Source: Alphaproteobacteria bacterium 65-37 (GTDB lineage: Bacteria; Pseudomonadota; Alphaproteobacteria; Reyranellales; Reyranellaceae). From it: a stretch of DNA of 64,000 nt. The stretch covers positions 1 through 64,000 of the forward strand of contig MKRV01000192.1 of the NCBI GenBank assembly GCA_001897995.1. Reading direction: 5' to 3'. Shown piece by piece: positions 23,465 through 31,727 of this stretch. The position numbers and the translations under genes were made by a program. The notes beneath the pieces are model-generated. The model did not search any database, was not told the origin of the DNA, and worked only from the letters and a program-made list of their open reading frames with translations. Each line of letters begins with the position of its first letter. Positions within the stretch are counted from its first letter, which is position 1.

Positions 23465-24696
23465 TTCTTCTTTCCCTTGGATATCGCGCCGCTGGCGCAA
23501 AGCCGGTCGTACTCTTCGGCTCCCAGCAACGGCTTCAGCAGCTCCTCGTTGTGCTGGCCGACCCGCGGCGCGGCGCTCTTCAGCGCGCCCGGCGTGCCCG
23601 AAAGACGGGGCACGACGGGATGGGTCGGCAGTTCGCCCATCTCCTCGTCGGGAATTTCGATCAGCGACTCGCGCTCCAGTACGTAGGAATCCTGCACGAT
23701 CTGCGAGATATCGTAGACCGGGCCGATGGTGACGCCGGCTTCGTCGAAGTAGCGCAGGTTCTCGTCGAGATCGCGCGCGGCGATGAAGTTGCCGATGATC
23801 TCGTCGAGTTCGAGGCCGTGCTTCACCCGCTCGATATTCGTGGCAAACCGCGGATCCTTGGTGAGCTCGGGCCGGCCGATCTTCACCAGCACGCGCTCGG
23901 CCATGCCCTGTGTCGAGGCCGAGAGGCAGACCCAGCGCCCGTCCTTGGTCTGGTAGACGTTGCGCGGCGCCGCATTGGTCGAGCGGCTGCCGGTGCGCAC
24001 CTTCACCTCGCCGGTCAGCCGGTGATTGGCGGCTTGAGGGCCGAGCATGGAAAACAGCGGATCGAACAACGGCAGGTCGAGGGTCTGGCCCTTGCCGCCA
24101 TTGATCTCGACCTCGCGCAACGCGACCAGGACGGCACCGTAACCGTTGAGGGCGGCCATGCAGTCGGCGAGGTACATCGGCGGCAGCACAGGCTCGCGAT
24201 CGGCGAAGCCGTTCATCGAGGCGAAGCCGCTATAGCCCTCGATCAAGGTGCCGAAGCCCGGCTTGTGACGATAGCGGCCATCCTGGCCCCAGCCGGAAAT
24301 GCGCAGAATCACCAGCCTGGGATTGAGCCCGTGTAGTGCGTCGGGCGAGAGGCCCATATCCTCCATGACGCCCGGCCGGAAGCTCTCGACCAGGATCGCC
24401 GCCGATTTGGCCAGTTCGCGCACGATGGCGCGACCGGCATCGGACCGGAGGTCGAGCGCAATGCTCTTCTTGTTGCGGCTATAGACCTTCCACGCTGTCT
24501 CGACGCCCTTCACGCGCCAGGACCGCAAGGTGTCGCCTTCGGGCGGTTCGACCTTGATGACCTCGGCGCCGAAATCCGCGAGTTGCAGGGTCAGCACGTT
24601 GCCCGCGACCAGACGCGAGAGGTCGACGACGCGGACCCCGTTGAGAGGTCCGCGTGCGCCCGGATCGAAGGTCTTTCTGGTAGGCTTCCTAGCCAA
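23461..24696 (-). CDS. CaiB/BaiF family CoA-transferase
   Basis: A class-III CoA-transferase of about 411 residues. Hallmarks are PLNGVRVVDLSRLVAGNVLTLQLADFGAEVIKVEPP, the catalytic aspartate region MYLADCMAALNGYGAVL, and the NAAPRNVYQTKDGRWVCLSAS segment. It moves CoA between carboxylic acids. The start is uncertain: the TTG at 24696 overlaps the hydrolase stop by 8 bp and fits the family length, while in-frame ATGs at 24729 and 24753 would overlap the hydrolase gene by 41-65 bp. Its stop overlaps the lyase start as GTGA. Confidence 0.88.
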   Translation of the reverse strand: MARKPTRKTFDPGARGPLNGVRVVDLSRLVAGNVLTLQLADFGAEVIKVEPPEGDTLRSWRVKGVETAWKVYSRNKKSIALDLRSDAGRAIVRELAKSAAILVESFRPGVMEDMGLSPDALHGLNPRLVILRISGWGQDGRYRHKPGFGTLIEGYSGFASMNGFADREPVLPPMYLADCMAALNGYGAVLVALREVEINGGKGQTLDLPLFDPLFSMLGPQAANHRLTGEVKVRTGSRSTNAAPRNVYQTKDGRWVCLSASTQGMAERVLVKIGRPELTKDPRFATNIERVKHGLELDEIIGNFIAARDLDENLRYFDEAGVTIGPVYDISQIVQDSYVLERESLIEIPDEEMGELPTHPVVPRLSGTPGALKSAAPRVGQHNEELLKPLLGAEEYDRLCASGAISKGKKK

Positions 24697-25357
24697 CGTT
24701 CTTGGCCATGAACTCCAGGGTGCGGCCATAGGCCTGCTTGGAGGCTGCGGCATCGAAACTGCCGCGCTCGTCGCAATGGAAGCCGTGATCGGCCGGATAG
24801 TCGAAGATCTGCACGCCGGGATGCAGCTTGCGCAGCTCGTTCACGTGCTCCATCGGGATGTGCATGTCCTTGTCGCCGAAATGCATCATCGTCGGCACGG
24901 TGGGCTTCTCGTTGCGCGTACCGTAGATGCCGCCGCCATAGTAGGCGATCGCCGCGTCGGGCTTCAGCCGCGTCGCCGACAGCCAGGTGATGGTGCCGCC
25001 CCAGCAGAAGCCGGTGACGCCGACCTTCTTGGCGCCGCGCTTCTTCAGCTCGGCGATGGCGGCGTCGACATCCTGCACCGGCTTGTCGAGGCCGAGCTCG
25101 GTCACGTACTTGCGGCCTTCGGCGATCGTGTCGGGCGTATAGCCGAGCTCGATGCCGGTCTTGATATGGTCGAAAAAGCGCGGCGCCAGCGCGATGTAGC
25201 CGTCTGCCGCGAACTTGTCGGTGACGGCTCTGATGTGGTGATTGACGCCGAAGATCTCCTGGATGACGACGATGCCACCCTTGGCGGCACCCGTCGGAAC
25301 AGCAAGGTAGGCGCCGATCTCGCCGGCCGCTGACTTAAGTCGAATATCCTCGCCCAT
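24689..25357 (-). CDS. Dienelactone hydrolase family protein
   Basis: A 222-residue alpha/beta hydrolase. The nucleophile is Cys118 in GVTGFCWGG rather than serine, Glu34 in VIQEIFGVN is the usual partner, and the histidine is in FDYPADHGFHC. This is the dienelactone hydrolase type, which opens dienelactones in chlorocatechol breakdown, though many members have other substrates. First gene of the unit with the CaiB transferase and CitE-like lyase; divergent from the PaiB-like gene. Confidence 0.9.
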   Translation of the reverse strand: MGEDIRLKSAAGEIGAYLAVPTGAAKGGIVVIQEIFGVNHHIRAVTDKFAADGYIALAPRFFDHIKTGIELGYTPDTIAEGRKYVTELGLDKPVQDVDAAIAELKKRGAKKVGVTGFCWGGTITWLSATRLKPDAAIAYYGGGIYGTRNEKPTVPTMMHFGDKDMHIPMEHVNELRKLHPGVQIFDYPADHGFHCDERGSFDAAASKQAYGRTLEFMAKNVG

Positions 25358-25444
25358 AAAAATTCCTCCTCGTTGCGGGCGGCATTGGACATGGTAATGC
25401 GGCTGGGTTCAACCATCGAGCCAATCCCCCCGGAAAGGCGTGCC

Positions 25445-26068
25445 ATGTACATTCCGAAACACTTCGAAGGCAGCGACGCCATTGGCCGGGAGATCATGCA
25501 GGCCCACAGCTGGGCGCTGCTGATGACGACTGGTGAAGACGGCGCGCCGTTCGCCACGCATCTGTCGCTGCTCTGGCAGGACGACGGCTCGCCGCACGGC
25601 GCGCTGGTCGGCCACATGGCGCGCGCCAATGCGCACTGGAAGCTGTTCGCACGCCAGGCGGAATCGCTCGCCCTGTTCTGGGGACCGCACGCCTATGTCT
25701 CGCCGACCTGGTACGCGCCGGGCGTCAAGGTGCCGACCTGGAACTACGTCACCGTCCACGCCTACGGTCGACCACAAATCATCACGGAGACCGAAGGTGC
25801 TCTCGAGGTGCTGGGCAAGCTCGCGACGGCCTATGAAGGGACGGGCGGCGAGTCCTGGAGCCTGCGGCAACTGCCGCCGGGCAATGCCGAGGCCCAGAGC
25901 AGGGGTATCGTGGCATTCCGCATGGCGCTGTCGCGAGTCGAGACCAAGATCAAGCTCAGCCAGAATCGCGACCTCGAGGACCGCCAGCGCGTGATCACCA
26001 AACTGGCCGAAAGTGACAGCCAGGACGCGCAGGCCACGGCCGCCTGGATGAAGCGCGTCCTACCGTAG
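25445..26068 (+). CDS. PaiB-like FMN-binding protein
   Basis: A 207-residue protein of the PaiB/FMN-binding negative regulator family. It begins MYIPKHFEGSD, the family's typical opening, and contains WALLMTTGEDGAPFATHLSLLW, GHMARANAHWKLF and PTWNYVTVHAYGRP, a split-barrel flavin-reductase-like fold. Bacillus PaiB is reported to repress degradative-enzyme genes, but most homologues are untested and may simply bind a flavin or haem. The ATG at 25445 fits the conserved N-terminus; upstream in-frame codons add non-conserved residues. Confidence 0.88.
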   Translation: MYIPKHFEGSDAIGREIMQAHSWALLMTTGEDGAPFATHLSLLWQDDGSPHGALVGHMARANAHWKLFARQAESLALFWGPHAYVSPTWYAPGVKVPTWNYVTVHAYGRPQIITETEGALEVLGKLATAYEGTGGESWSLRQLPPGNAEAQSRGIVAFRMALSRVETKIKLSQNRDLEDRQRVITKLAESDSQDAQATAAWMKRVLP

Positions 26069-26090
26069 CAGACGGACTGCGACGCCTTTA

Positions 26091-26137
26091 CTTCGACTGA
26101 ACCATCGGCCACGTTGCCCGCACAATTTCAGTCGAAG
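26091..26137. promoter_or_regulatory. 11-bp inverted repeat covering the tctC ribosome binding site
   Basis: CTTCGACTGAA (26091-26101) and TTCAGTCGAAG (26127-26137) are exact inverse complements 25 bp apart. The right arm runs into the GAAGGGA ribosome binding site of the binding-protein gene at 26147, so an RNA hairpin could mask it; as DNA it could be a regulator site. No U-run follows. Confidence 0.6.
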
Positions 26138-26146
26138 GGAAACATT

Positions 26147-27139
26147 ATGGGCATGCGTCGTCGCGGTATCGTAAAAGGTGGCTTGGGCACGGTGATCGCC
26201 GCCGGTGTCGGCATGCCGCTTTACCTGCCGGTGGCGCGCGCGCAGACCTATCCCAGCAAGCCGATCACCTTCATCGTGCCCTGGCCGGCCGGCGGGTCGA
26301 GCGACATCACGCTTCGCGCCATGGCCGAAGTGGCAGCCAAGGTGCTGGGGCAGCCATTCCAGATCGACAACAAGGGCGGCGCCGCCGGCACCTTGGGGCC
26401 GGCGACCATGGCCGCGACGGCCAAGCCCGACGGCTACACCTTGGCCCAGCTGCCGATCTCGGTGTTCCGGCTGCCGGTGATGCAGAAGACCGCCTTCGAT
26501 CCGATGAAGGATTTCACCTACATCTCGCATCTCAGCGGCTATACGTTCGGCGTCACGACCGCGGCCGACCAGCCGTACAAGACCTTCCAGGAAGTGATCG
26601 AATTCGCCAAGGCCAACCCGGGCAAGGTCACTTACGGCACGCCGGGTGCCGGAACCTCGCTCCATATCGGCATGGAGCGGATCGCCGCCCAAGCCGGCAT
26701 CAAGTGGACGCAGGTGCCGTTCAAGGGCGGCGCAGAGACCAATGCCGCGGTGCTCGGCAAGCACACGACCCTGCAGGCCGATTCGACCGGCTGGAAAGCG
26801 CTGGTCGATGGCGGGCAACTGCGCCTGCTCTGCCTGTGGACCGAGAAGCGCAGCAAGAACTGGCCGGATGCCCCGACGCTCAAGGATCTCGGTTTCGACA
26901 TGGTGTTCGACTCGCCATTCGGCGTCGGCGGACCGAAGAACATGGATCCGGCGCTGGTGAAGAAGATCGACGAGGCCTTCAAGATCGCCCTCGAGGACAA
27001 GGCCGTGATCGCCACCCTGGAGAAGTACGACATGGTCCCGCGCTATATGCCGACGGCCGAATACGACAAGTTTGCCCGCCAGCTCTATCTCGACGAGAAG
27101 GCGGTGATCGAGAAGCTCGGCCTCGCGGCCAAGGGCTGA
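26147..27139 (+). CDS. TctC-type binding protein 1 of the tricarboxylate transporter
   Basis: A 330-residue Bug/TctC periplasmic binding protein. The leader MGMRRRGIVKGGLGTVIAAG ends near VARAQ. Family segments are PITFIVPWPAGGSSDITLRAM, FQIDNKGGAAGTLGPATMAA, YGTPGAGTSLHIGMERIAAQAG and VPFKGGAETNAAVLGKH. The ATG at 26147 is preceded by GAAGGGA; an upstream start would precede the leader. It is 66 bp before a clearly paralogous gene and heads the cluster tctC-tctC-tctB-tctA, so it presumably captures the transported acid. Confidence 0.93.
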   Translation: MGMRRRGIVKGGLGTVIAAGVGMPLYLPVARAQTYPSKPITFIVPWPAGGSSDITLRAMAEVAAKVLGQPFQIDNKGGAAGTLGPATMAATAKPDGYTLAQLPISVFRLPVMQKTAFDPMKDFTYISHLSGYTFGVTTAADQPYKTFQEVIEFAKANPGKVTYGTPGAGTSLHIGMERIAAQAGIKWTQVPFKGGAETNAAVLGKHTTLQADSTGWKALVDGGQLRLLCLWTEKRSKNWPDAPTLKDLGFDMVFDSPFGVGGPKNMDPALVKKIDEAFKIALEDKAVIATLEKYDMVPRYMPTAEYDKFARQLYLDEKAVIEKLGLAAKG

Positions 27140-27205
27140 TCGCGCGGGCAACAACAAGAAAAATCACGACAACAATCAACCGGCCCCAGGGAGGAGCCAG
27201 CTACC

Positions 27206-28186
27206 ATGCGTCGTCGTTCACTTCTCATATCGTCGGCGGCTGCAACCGCCGGCCTCGTCGCGCCGGCGGTCCTGCGTGCCCAAGGCGCGAAGGACTTCCC
27301 CAACAAGCCGATCACCCTGATCATGCCGTGGCCGGCCGGCAGCGGCGTCGACCTCTGGCATCGCGCCATGGCCGACGCGGCCGGCAAGATCCTCGGTCAG
27401 CCGGTGATCGTCGACAACCGCACCGGCGGTGCCGGCACGACCGGGCCGGCCAGCATGGCGGCTGGTGCCAAGCCCGACGGCTACACGATCTCGCAGATGC
27501 CGGTGACGATCTTCCGCCTGCCGCATATGCAGAAGACACCCTACGATCCGATGAAGGACTTCACCTGGATCATCCATACCTCGGCCTACACCTTCGGCGT
27601 CGTGGTCCGGGCAGATTCGCCGATCAAAACGTTCGCCGACGTGATCGAGTTCGCCAAGGCGAACCCCGGCAAGTTCACCTATGCCACGCCGGGTGCGGGA
27701 AGCTCGCTGCATATCGGCATGGAGCAGATCGCCCACAAGGCCGGCGTGAAGTTCACCCACGTACCGTTCAAGGGCGGCCCCGAGGGGTGGGCGGCGCTGG
27801 AAGGCGGCCATGTCATGGCGGATGCCGACGCCACGGGCTGGGCGCCGATGGTCGATTCGGGCAAGTTCCGGCTGCTCTGCATCTGGACGCAGGAGCGCAA
27901 TGCGCGCTGGCCCAACGTGCCGACCCTCAAGGAAGTGGGGTTCGATCTCACGCTCGATTCGCCGTTCGGCCTTGCCGGTCCCAAGGGTATAGATCCCGTG
28001 ATCGTGCAGAAGCTGCATGACGCCTTCAAGACGGCTCTCGATGATCCCAAGGTGGTCGAGCTGCGGGCGAAGTACGACTATCCCAAGCGCTACATGAACG
28101 CGGCCGACTACGCGAAGTTCGCCAAGCAGCAGTTCGACGAGCAGCGCGACGTGGTCGACCAGCTCGGGCTCGCCAAGAAGAGCTGA
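27206..28186 (+). CDS. TctC-type binding protein 2 of the tricarboxylate transporter
   Basis: A 326-residue paralogue of the preceding gene, alike along its length: for example PGAGSSLHIGMEQIAHKAG against PGAGTSLHIGMERIAAQAG, and KTPYDPMKDFTWI against KTAFDPMKDFTYI. A signal peptide ends at VLRAQ. The ribosome binding site is GGGAGGAGC. Two binding proteins for one TctAB pair may widen substrate range or allow ligand-specific regulation. Its stop codon lies in a tandem duplication (28173-28199). Confidence 0.93.
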   Translation: MRRRSLLISSAAATAGLVAPAVLRAQGAKDFPNKPITLIMPWPAGSGVDLWHRAMADAAGKILGQPVIVDNRTGGAGTTGPASMAAGAKPDGYTISQMPVTIFRLPHMQKTPYDPMKDFTWIIHTSAYTFGVVVRADSPIKTFADVIEFAKANPGKFTYATPGAGSSLHIGMEQIAHKAGVKFTHVPFKGGPEGWAALEGGHVMADADATGWAPMVDSGKFRLLCIWTQERNARWPNVPTLKEVGFDLTLDSPFGLAGPKGIDPVIVQKLHDAFKTALDDPKVVELRAKYDYPKRYMNAADYAKFAKQQFDEQRDVVDQLGLAKKS

Positions 28187-28199
28187 CCAAGAGAGCTGA
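28173..28199 (+). repeat. Tandem duplication across the tctC2 stop codon
   Basis: CCAAGAAGAGCTGA (28173-28186), which ends with the stop codon, is followed at once by CCAAGAGAGCTGA (28187-28199), the same unit less one A. The second copy is untranslated. Confidence 0.85.
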
Positions 28200-28229
28200 G
28201 CGGAGATAACAGAGGACGATGCCCTGACG

Positions 28230-28703
28230 ATGGTGCGGCGTGCTGAATTCTGGGGCGGCCTGTTCTGGCTGGCCTTCGGTGCTTTCGTCACCTGGCAGGG
28301 GTGGCTGCTCGAGTTGGGCACCTTGCGCGAACCGGGGTCGGGCTTCGTCTTCTTCTGGCTCGGCCTGATGATTGCGGTCTTTGCCGTCGTCATCACTCTG
28401 GACGGCGTGCGCGGCAGAGGTCCGCTGCTGGCGGATCTCTGGCGCGGTGCCCGCTGGCGCAACGTGCTGATGGTGATCCTGGCGCTGATCGCCTTCGGCT
28501 TCCTGTTCGAGGGGCTGGGCTTCGTCCTCTGCAGCCTGGCGCTGCTGCTGTTCCTGATGACCTTCGTCGATCCGGTGAAGCCGGTGCTTTCGATCCCCAT
28601 CTCGGTCGTGGCGGCGGTCGGCGTCTGGTACGTCCTCGAGAAGGTGCTGCTGGTGCAGTTGCCCAAGGGAAGCTGGCTGGAAGGCCTGCCGCTGGTGGGC
28701 TGA
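28230..28703 (+). CDS. tctB: TctB small membrane subunit
   Basis: A 157-residue protein with four hydrophobic segments (about residues 8-28, 39-60, 80-111 and 115-140), matching TctB, the small subunit of tripartite tricarboxylate transporters. Conserved-looking parts are RRAEFWGGLFWLAFGAFVTWQG, GSGFVFFWLGLMIAVFAVV and LLVQLPKGSWLEGLPL. It lies 3 bp before tctA and after two binding protein genes. Confidence 0.9.
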   Translation: MVRRAEFWGGLFWLAFGAFVTWQGWLLELGTLREPGSGFVFFWLGLMIAVFAVVITLDGVRGRGPLLADLWRGARWRNVLMVILALIAFGFLFEGLGFVLCSLALLLFLMTFVDPVKPVLSIPISVVAAVGVWYVLEKVLLVQLPKGSWLEGLPLVG

Positions 28704-28706
28704 CGC

Positions 28707-30215
28707 ATGGATGTTCTTGCCGGCCTGGGACAGGGCTTCGCGGTCGCTTTCGACCCCATCAATCTTCTCTACTGCTTTATCGGTGTCTTCATCGGCACCC
28801 TGGTCGGCGTGCTGCCCGGCATCGGGCCGATCTCGGCAATGTCGCTGCTGCTGCCGGTCACCCTCTCGGGCACGCCCGAGTCCGGCATCATCATGATGGC
28901 CGGCATCTACTACGGCTCGATGTATGGCGGCTCGACCACGGCGGTGCTGGTCAATATCCCGGGTGAGGCGGCATCGGTGGTCACGTGCCTCGACGGCCAC
29001 GAGATGGCCAAGCGCGGCCGCGCCGGCCCCGCACTCGGCATCGCCGCCCTTGGCTCCTTCGTCGCCGGCACCTTCGCCATCGTGGCGCTGATGCTGGTGG
29101 CGCCGATCCTGGCCAAGGTCGCGGTCGCGTTCGGGCCGCCGGAATATTTCAGCCTGATGGTGCTCGGCCTCACCATTTTGTCGTTCCTGACGCAGGGCTC
29201 GATGATCAAGGCGCTGCTGATGGCGGCGGTCGGCGTGGTGATCGGCCTGATCGGGCTCGATCAGATCAACGCCATGCCGCGGCTCACCTTCGACCGGCTG
29301 GAGCTGGTCGACGGCATCGGCCTGGTGCCGGTGGTGATGGGCCTGTTCGGCGTCTCCGAGATCCTGAGCAACATCGAGCAGCAGATCCGCCGCGACATCG
29401 TGCAGTCGCGCATCGGCAGCCTGTGGCCCTCGCGCGAGGACCTGAAGGCGAGCGCCGGGCCGATCGGCCGCGGCACCCTGCTAGGCTTCCTGCTGGGGGT
29501 CCTGCCGGGAGGCGGCGCGGTGATCTCCTCCTTCGCCTCCTATGCGATCGAGAAGAAGCTGTCGCGCACGCCGGAGCGGTTCGGCAAGGGCGCTATCGAG
29601 GGCGTCGCCGGGCCCGAGGCGGCCAACAATGCGGCGGCGGGCGGTGCCTTCATCCCGCTGATGACGCTCGGCATTCCGCCCAACGTCATCATGGCCCTGC
29701 TGCTCGGCGCCTTCGTCATCCACGGCCTGCAGCCCGGGCCGCTGATGATGAGCCAGAACCCGAAGATCTTCTGGGGCATCATCGCCAGCATGTATGTCGG
29801 CAACGTCATGCTGCTGGTGCTTAACATGCCGCTGATCGGCATGTGGGTGCAGGTGCTGAAGGCGCCCTACAAGATCCTGTTCCCGTTGATCCTGATGTTC
29901 TGCATCGTCGGCGTCTTCGCTTCGGGCAATGCCGTGTTCGACGTCTTCGTGATGATCGGCACCGGTGTGCTGGGCTACCTGATGCGCAAATTCGGCTACG
30001 AGGCGGCGCCGCTGGTGCTGGCTTTCGTGCTGGGCCCGATGCTGGAGAACAACCTGCGCAAGTCGCTGATCCTGAGCGAGGGCGGCTTCGACATCTTCGT
30101 CGTCCGCCCGATTTCGCTGGCCTGCCTGGTGGTGGCGATCCTGCTGCTGCTGGCGCCATTGCTGCCGGCGCTGCGCAAGCGGCGCGAGAAGGTGGCGCTC
30201 GACGTCACGGAGTAG
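28707..30215 (+). CDS. tctA: TctA large membrane subunit
   Basis: A 502-residue integral membrane protein with about a dozen helices, the transport channel of the TTT system. Hallmark repeats are GTLVGVLPGIGPISAMSLLLP, YGGSTTAVLVNIPGEAASVVTC and, in the second half, LLGFLLGVLPGGGAVISSFASYAIEKK and GPEAANNAAAGGAFIPLMTLGIPPN. Driven by an ion gradient in studied members. Its last 11 bp overlap the end of the convergent MFS gene. Confidence 0.95.
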   Translation: MDVLAGLGQGFAVAFDPINLLYCFIGVFIGTLVGVLPGIGPISAMSLLLPVTLSGTPESGIIMMAGIYYGSMYGGSTTAVLVNIPGEAASVVTCLDGHEMAKRGRAGPALGIAALGSFVAGTFAIVALMLVAPILAKVAVAFGPPEYFSLMVLGLTILSFLTQGSMIKALLMAAVGVVIGLIGLDQINAMPRLTFDRLELVDGIGLVPVVMGLFGVSEILSNIEQQIRRDIVQSRIGSLWPSREDLKASAGPIGRGTLLGFLLGVLPGGGAVISSFASYAIEKKLSRTPERFGKGAIEGVAGPEAANNAAAGGAFIPLMTLGIPPNVIMALLLGAFVIHGLQPGPLMMSQNPKIFWGIIASMYVGNVMLLVLNMPLIGMWVQVLKAPYKILFPLILMFCIVGVFASGNAVFDVFVMIGTGVLGYLMRKFGYEAAPLVLAFVLGPMLENNLRKSLILSEGGFDIFVVRPISLACLVVAILLLLAPLLPALRKRREKVALDVTE

Positions 30216-31620
30216 CGCTGCGCAGCCGGGCGCAGCGCATGGCCGAGAACAGACCGAGAGCGGGCGCCACGGCAAAAACGGCGAACAGCCAGAAGGCGGC
30301 GCTCGACGTCCCGGCAACGCCGCCCGGCTCGATCAGGCCGGCGAGGTTGGTGACCGTGCCAGCCACGGCGGCGCCCAGTGCGGTGGCGAAAAGCTGTACG
30401 ACCGTGATCGCCCCCGATGCGAGTTCCTGCTCGTCGGCTGGAGCGACCTGCAGCACGCGAGTCAGCAGATGAGGCCAGCCGATACCGACACCCAGCCCGA
30501 CCACGACGAAGGCGGCGCAGATGACGGCAAGCGACAGCCAGTCGCCCTGGCTTCGTCCCGGCACCAGCGCAGCCAGCAGAACCATGCCGGTGAGGCAGAG
30601 CGCGGGAGCCAGCACGATCGCCCGGTCGATGTTCCGGCCCCGCGCGCCCGAACTCGAGACCGAGCCGATGGTCCAGCCGGCGGACATGCTGACGGCGAGG
30701 TAACCGGCAACGAGGGGCGACTGGTCGTGCAGGACCTGCAGGAACAGCGGTGCGAAGATTTCGCTCGAGGTCACGGTGATGGCGAGCAGCGACATGGTCA
30801 CGAACAGCAGTCCGAGTGGTGCGGTGAGGTTCAGGGAACCCCGCGGCAGCAACCGGTGCCCGGTCCGCCGTTCGACCAGCACGAGGGCGGTCAGAAGGAG
30901 GAGTGCCATCGCCATGCCGACGACATTCCAGCGTGGGTCGGGCCGCACGCTGCCCATCGAGACCGCCAGCACCGAGAGCGCCAGCAGGGCCAACTGGATA
31001 ACGGGCAGGCGCGACGTCTTCCTGGTTGTGTCGTTCTTCGTTGGCAGGACGGCGACGGCCAGCAGCGCGAAGAGCACCGTGATGGGCAGCATCGACCAGA
31101 AGGCGGCCCGCCAGACCCCCAACTCGGCGAAGACGCCGCCGATCGCCGGCCCGATCAGGGTAGCGATGCCCCACATCGCCGACACCAGGCCGATCGCCCG
31201 CGGCCACAGGCTCTCTTCGAAAACGATGCGGATCATCGTGTAGGACAACGCGAACAGGAATCCGCCGCCGAAACCCTGCACGAACCGGCCGATCAGCAGG
31301 GTCGGCATGTCGGGGGCGATGGCGCTGATCAGGGTACCGAGACCGAACACACCGGCGGCAATGCCGTAGGCCGCCTTCGGGCCGCTCGCCTGCAGCAGCC
31401 GCGACGCCAGGGCGGATCCCAGGATCGAGGCGACGATGAACAGAGTGGTGCTCCAGGCGTAGTAGTCGAGGCCGCCGATATCCGCGACCACCGACGGCAG
31501 GATGGTCGTGGCGACGTAGACGTTGATCGCCTGCAGCACGACGCCGCCCGCGAGCACGAGCGCGCGCGTTCCGTTGCGGCCGGAGAACAGGGCTCCCCAG
31601 CCGGTCGGCTGGTCGGTCAT
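30205..31620 (-). CDS. MFS transporter, DHA2-like
   Basis: A 471-residue major facilitator of the drug:proton antiporter type. Helix 1 (ALVLAGGVVLQAINVYVATTILPSVVADIGGLDYYAWSTTLF) is typical, followed by PKAAYGIAAGVFGLGTLI and GRFVQGFGGGFLFALSYTMIRIVF, resembling motif C of exporters. About 12-14 helices are predicted by eye. The start MTDQPTGW at 31620 is preferred to an arginine-rich extension. It diverges from a cysteine-rich regulator, with a dyad between them, so that regulator probably controls it. Substrate unknown. Confidence 0.9.
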   Translation of the reverse strand: MTDQPTGWGALFSGRNGTRALVLAGGVVLQAINVYVATTILPSVVADIGGLDYYAWSTTLFIVASILGSALASRLLQASGPKAAYGIAAGVFGLGTLISAIAPDMPTLLIGRFVQGFGGGFLFALSYTMIRIVFEESLWPRAIGLVSAMWGIATLIGPAIGGVFAELGVWRAAFWSMLPITVLFALLAVAVLPTKNDTTRKTSRLPVIQLALLALSVLAVSMGSVRPDPRWNVVGMAMALLLLTALVLVERRTGHRLLPRGSLNLTAPLGLLFVTMSLLAITVTSSEIFAPLFLQVLHDQSPLVAGYLAVSMSAGWTIGSVSSSGARGRNIDRAIVLAPALCLTGMVLLAALVPGRSQGDWLSLAVICAAFVVVGLGVGIGWPHLLTRVLQVAPADEQELASGAITVVQLFATALGAAVAGTVTNLAGLIEPGGVAGTSSAAFWLFAVFAVAPALGLFSAMRCARLRSATP

Positions 31621-31684
31621 CGAAAGTCTCCTGCGGCGGCCCAGGGCGCGGCGCATTGCGCGCAGTCCGTGCCGATGTTATTTA

Positions 31685-31700
31685 CCAAGTTATCACTTTG
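31685..31700. promoter_or_regulatory. Candidate operator between the MFS gene and its divergent regulator
   Basis: CCAAGT-TATC-ACTTTG is an inverted repeat with five of six arm positions paired, in an AT-rich island of an otherwise GC-rich gap, just beyond the putative MFS -10. Confidence 0.45.
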
Positions 31701-31727
31701 AATATATGCCGTCCCAAAACATGTCAA
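31701..31727 (-). promoter_or_regulatory. Putative promoter of the MFS gene
   Basis: On the minus strand a perfect -35 TTGACA (31727-31722) is followed 15 bp later by TATATT (31706-31701, five of six). The spacer is short, which often marks promoters needing an activator. It overlaps the start codon of the divergent regulator, so binding there could affect both genes. Confidence 0.4.
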
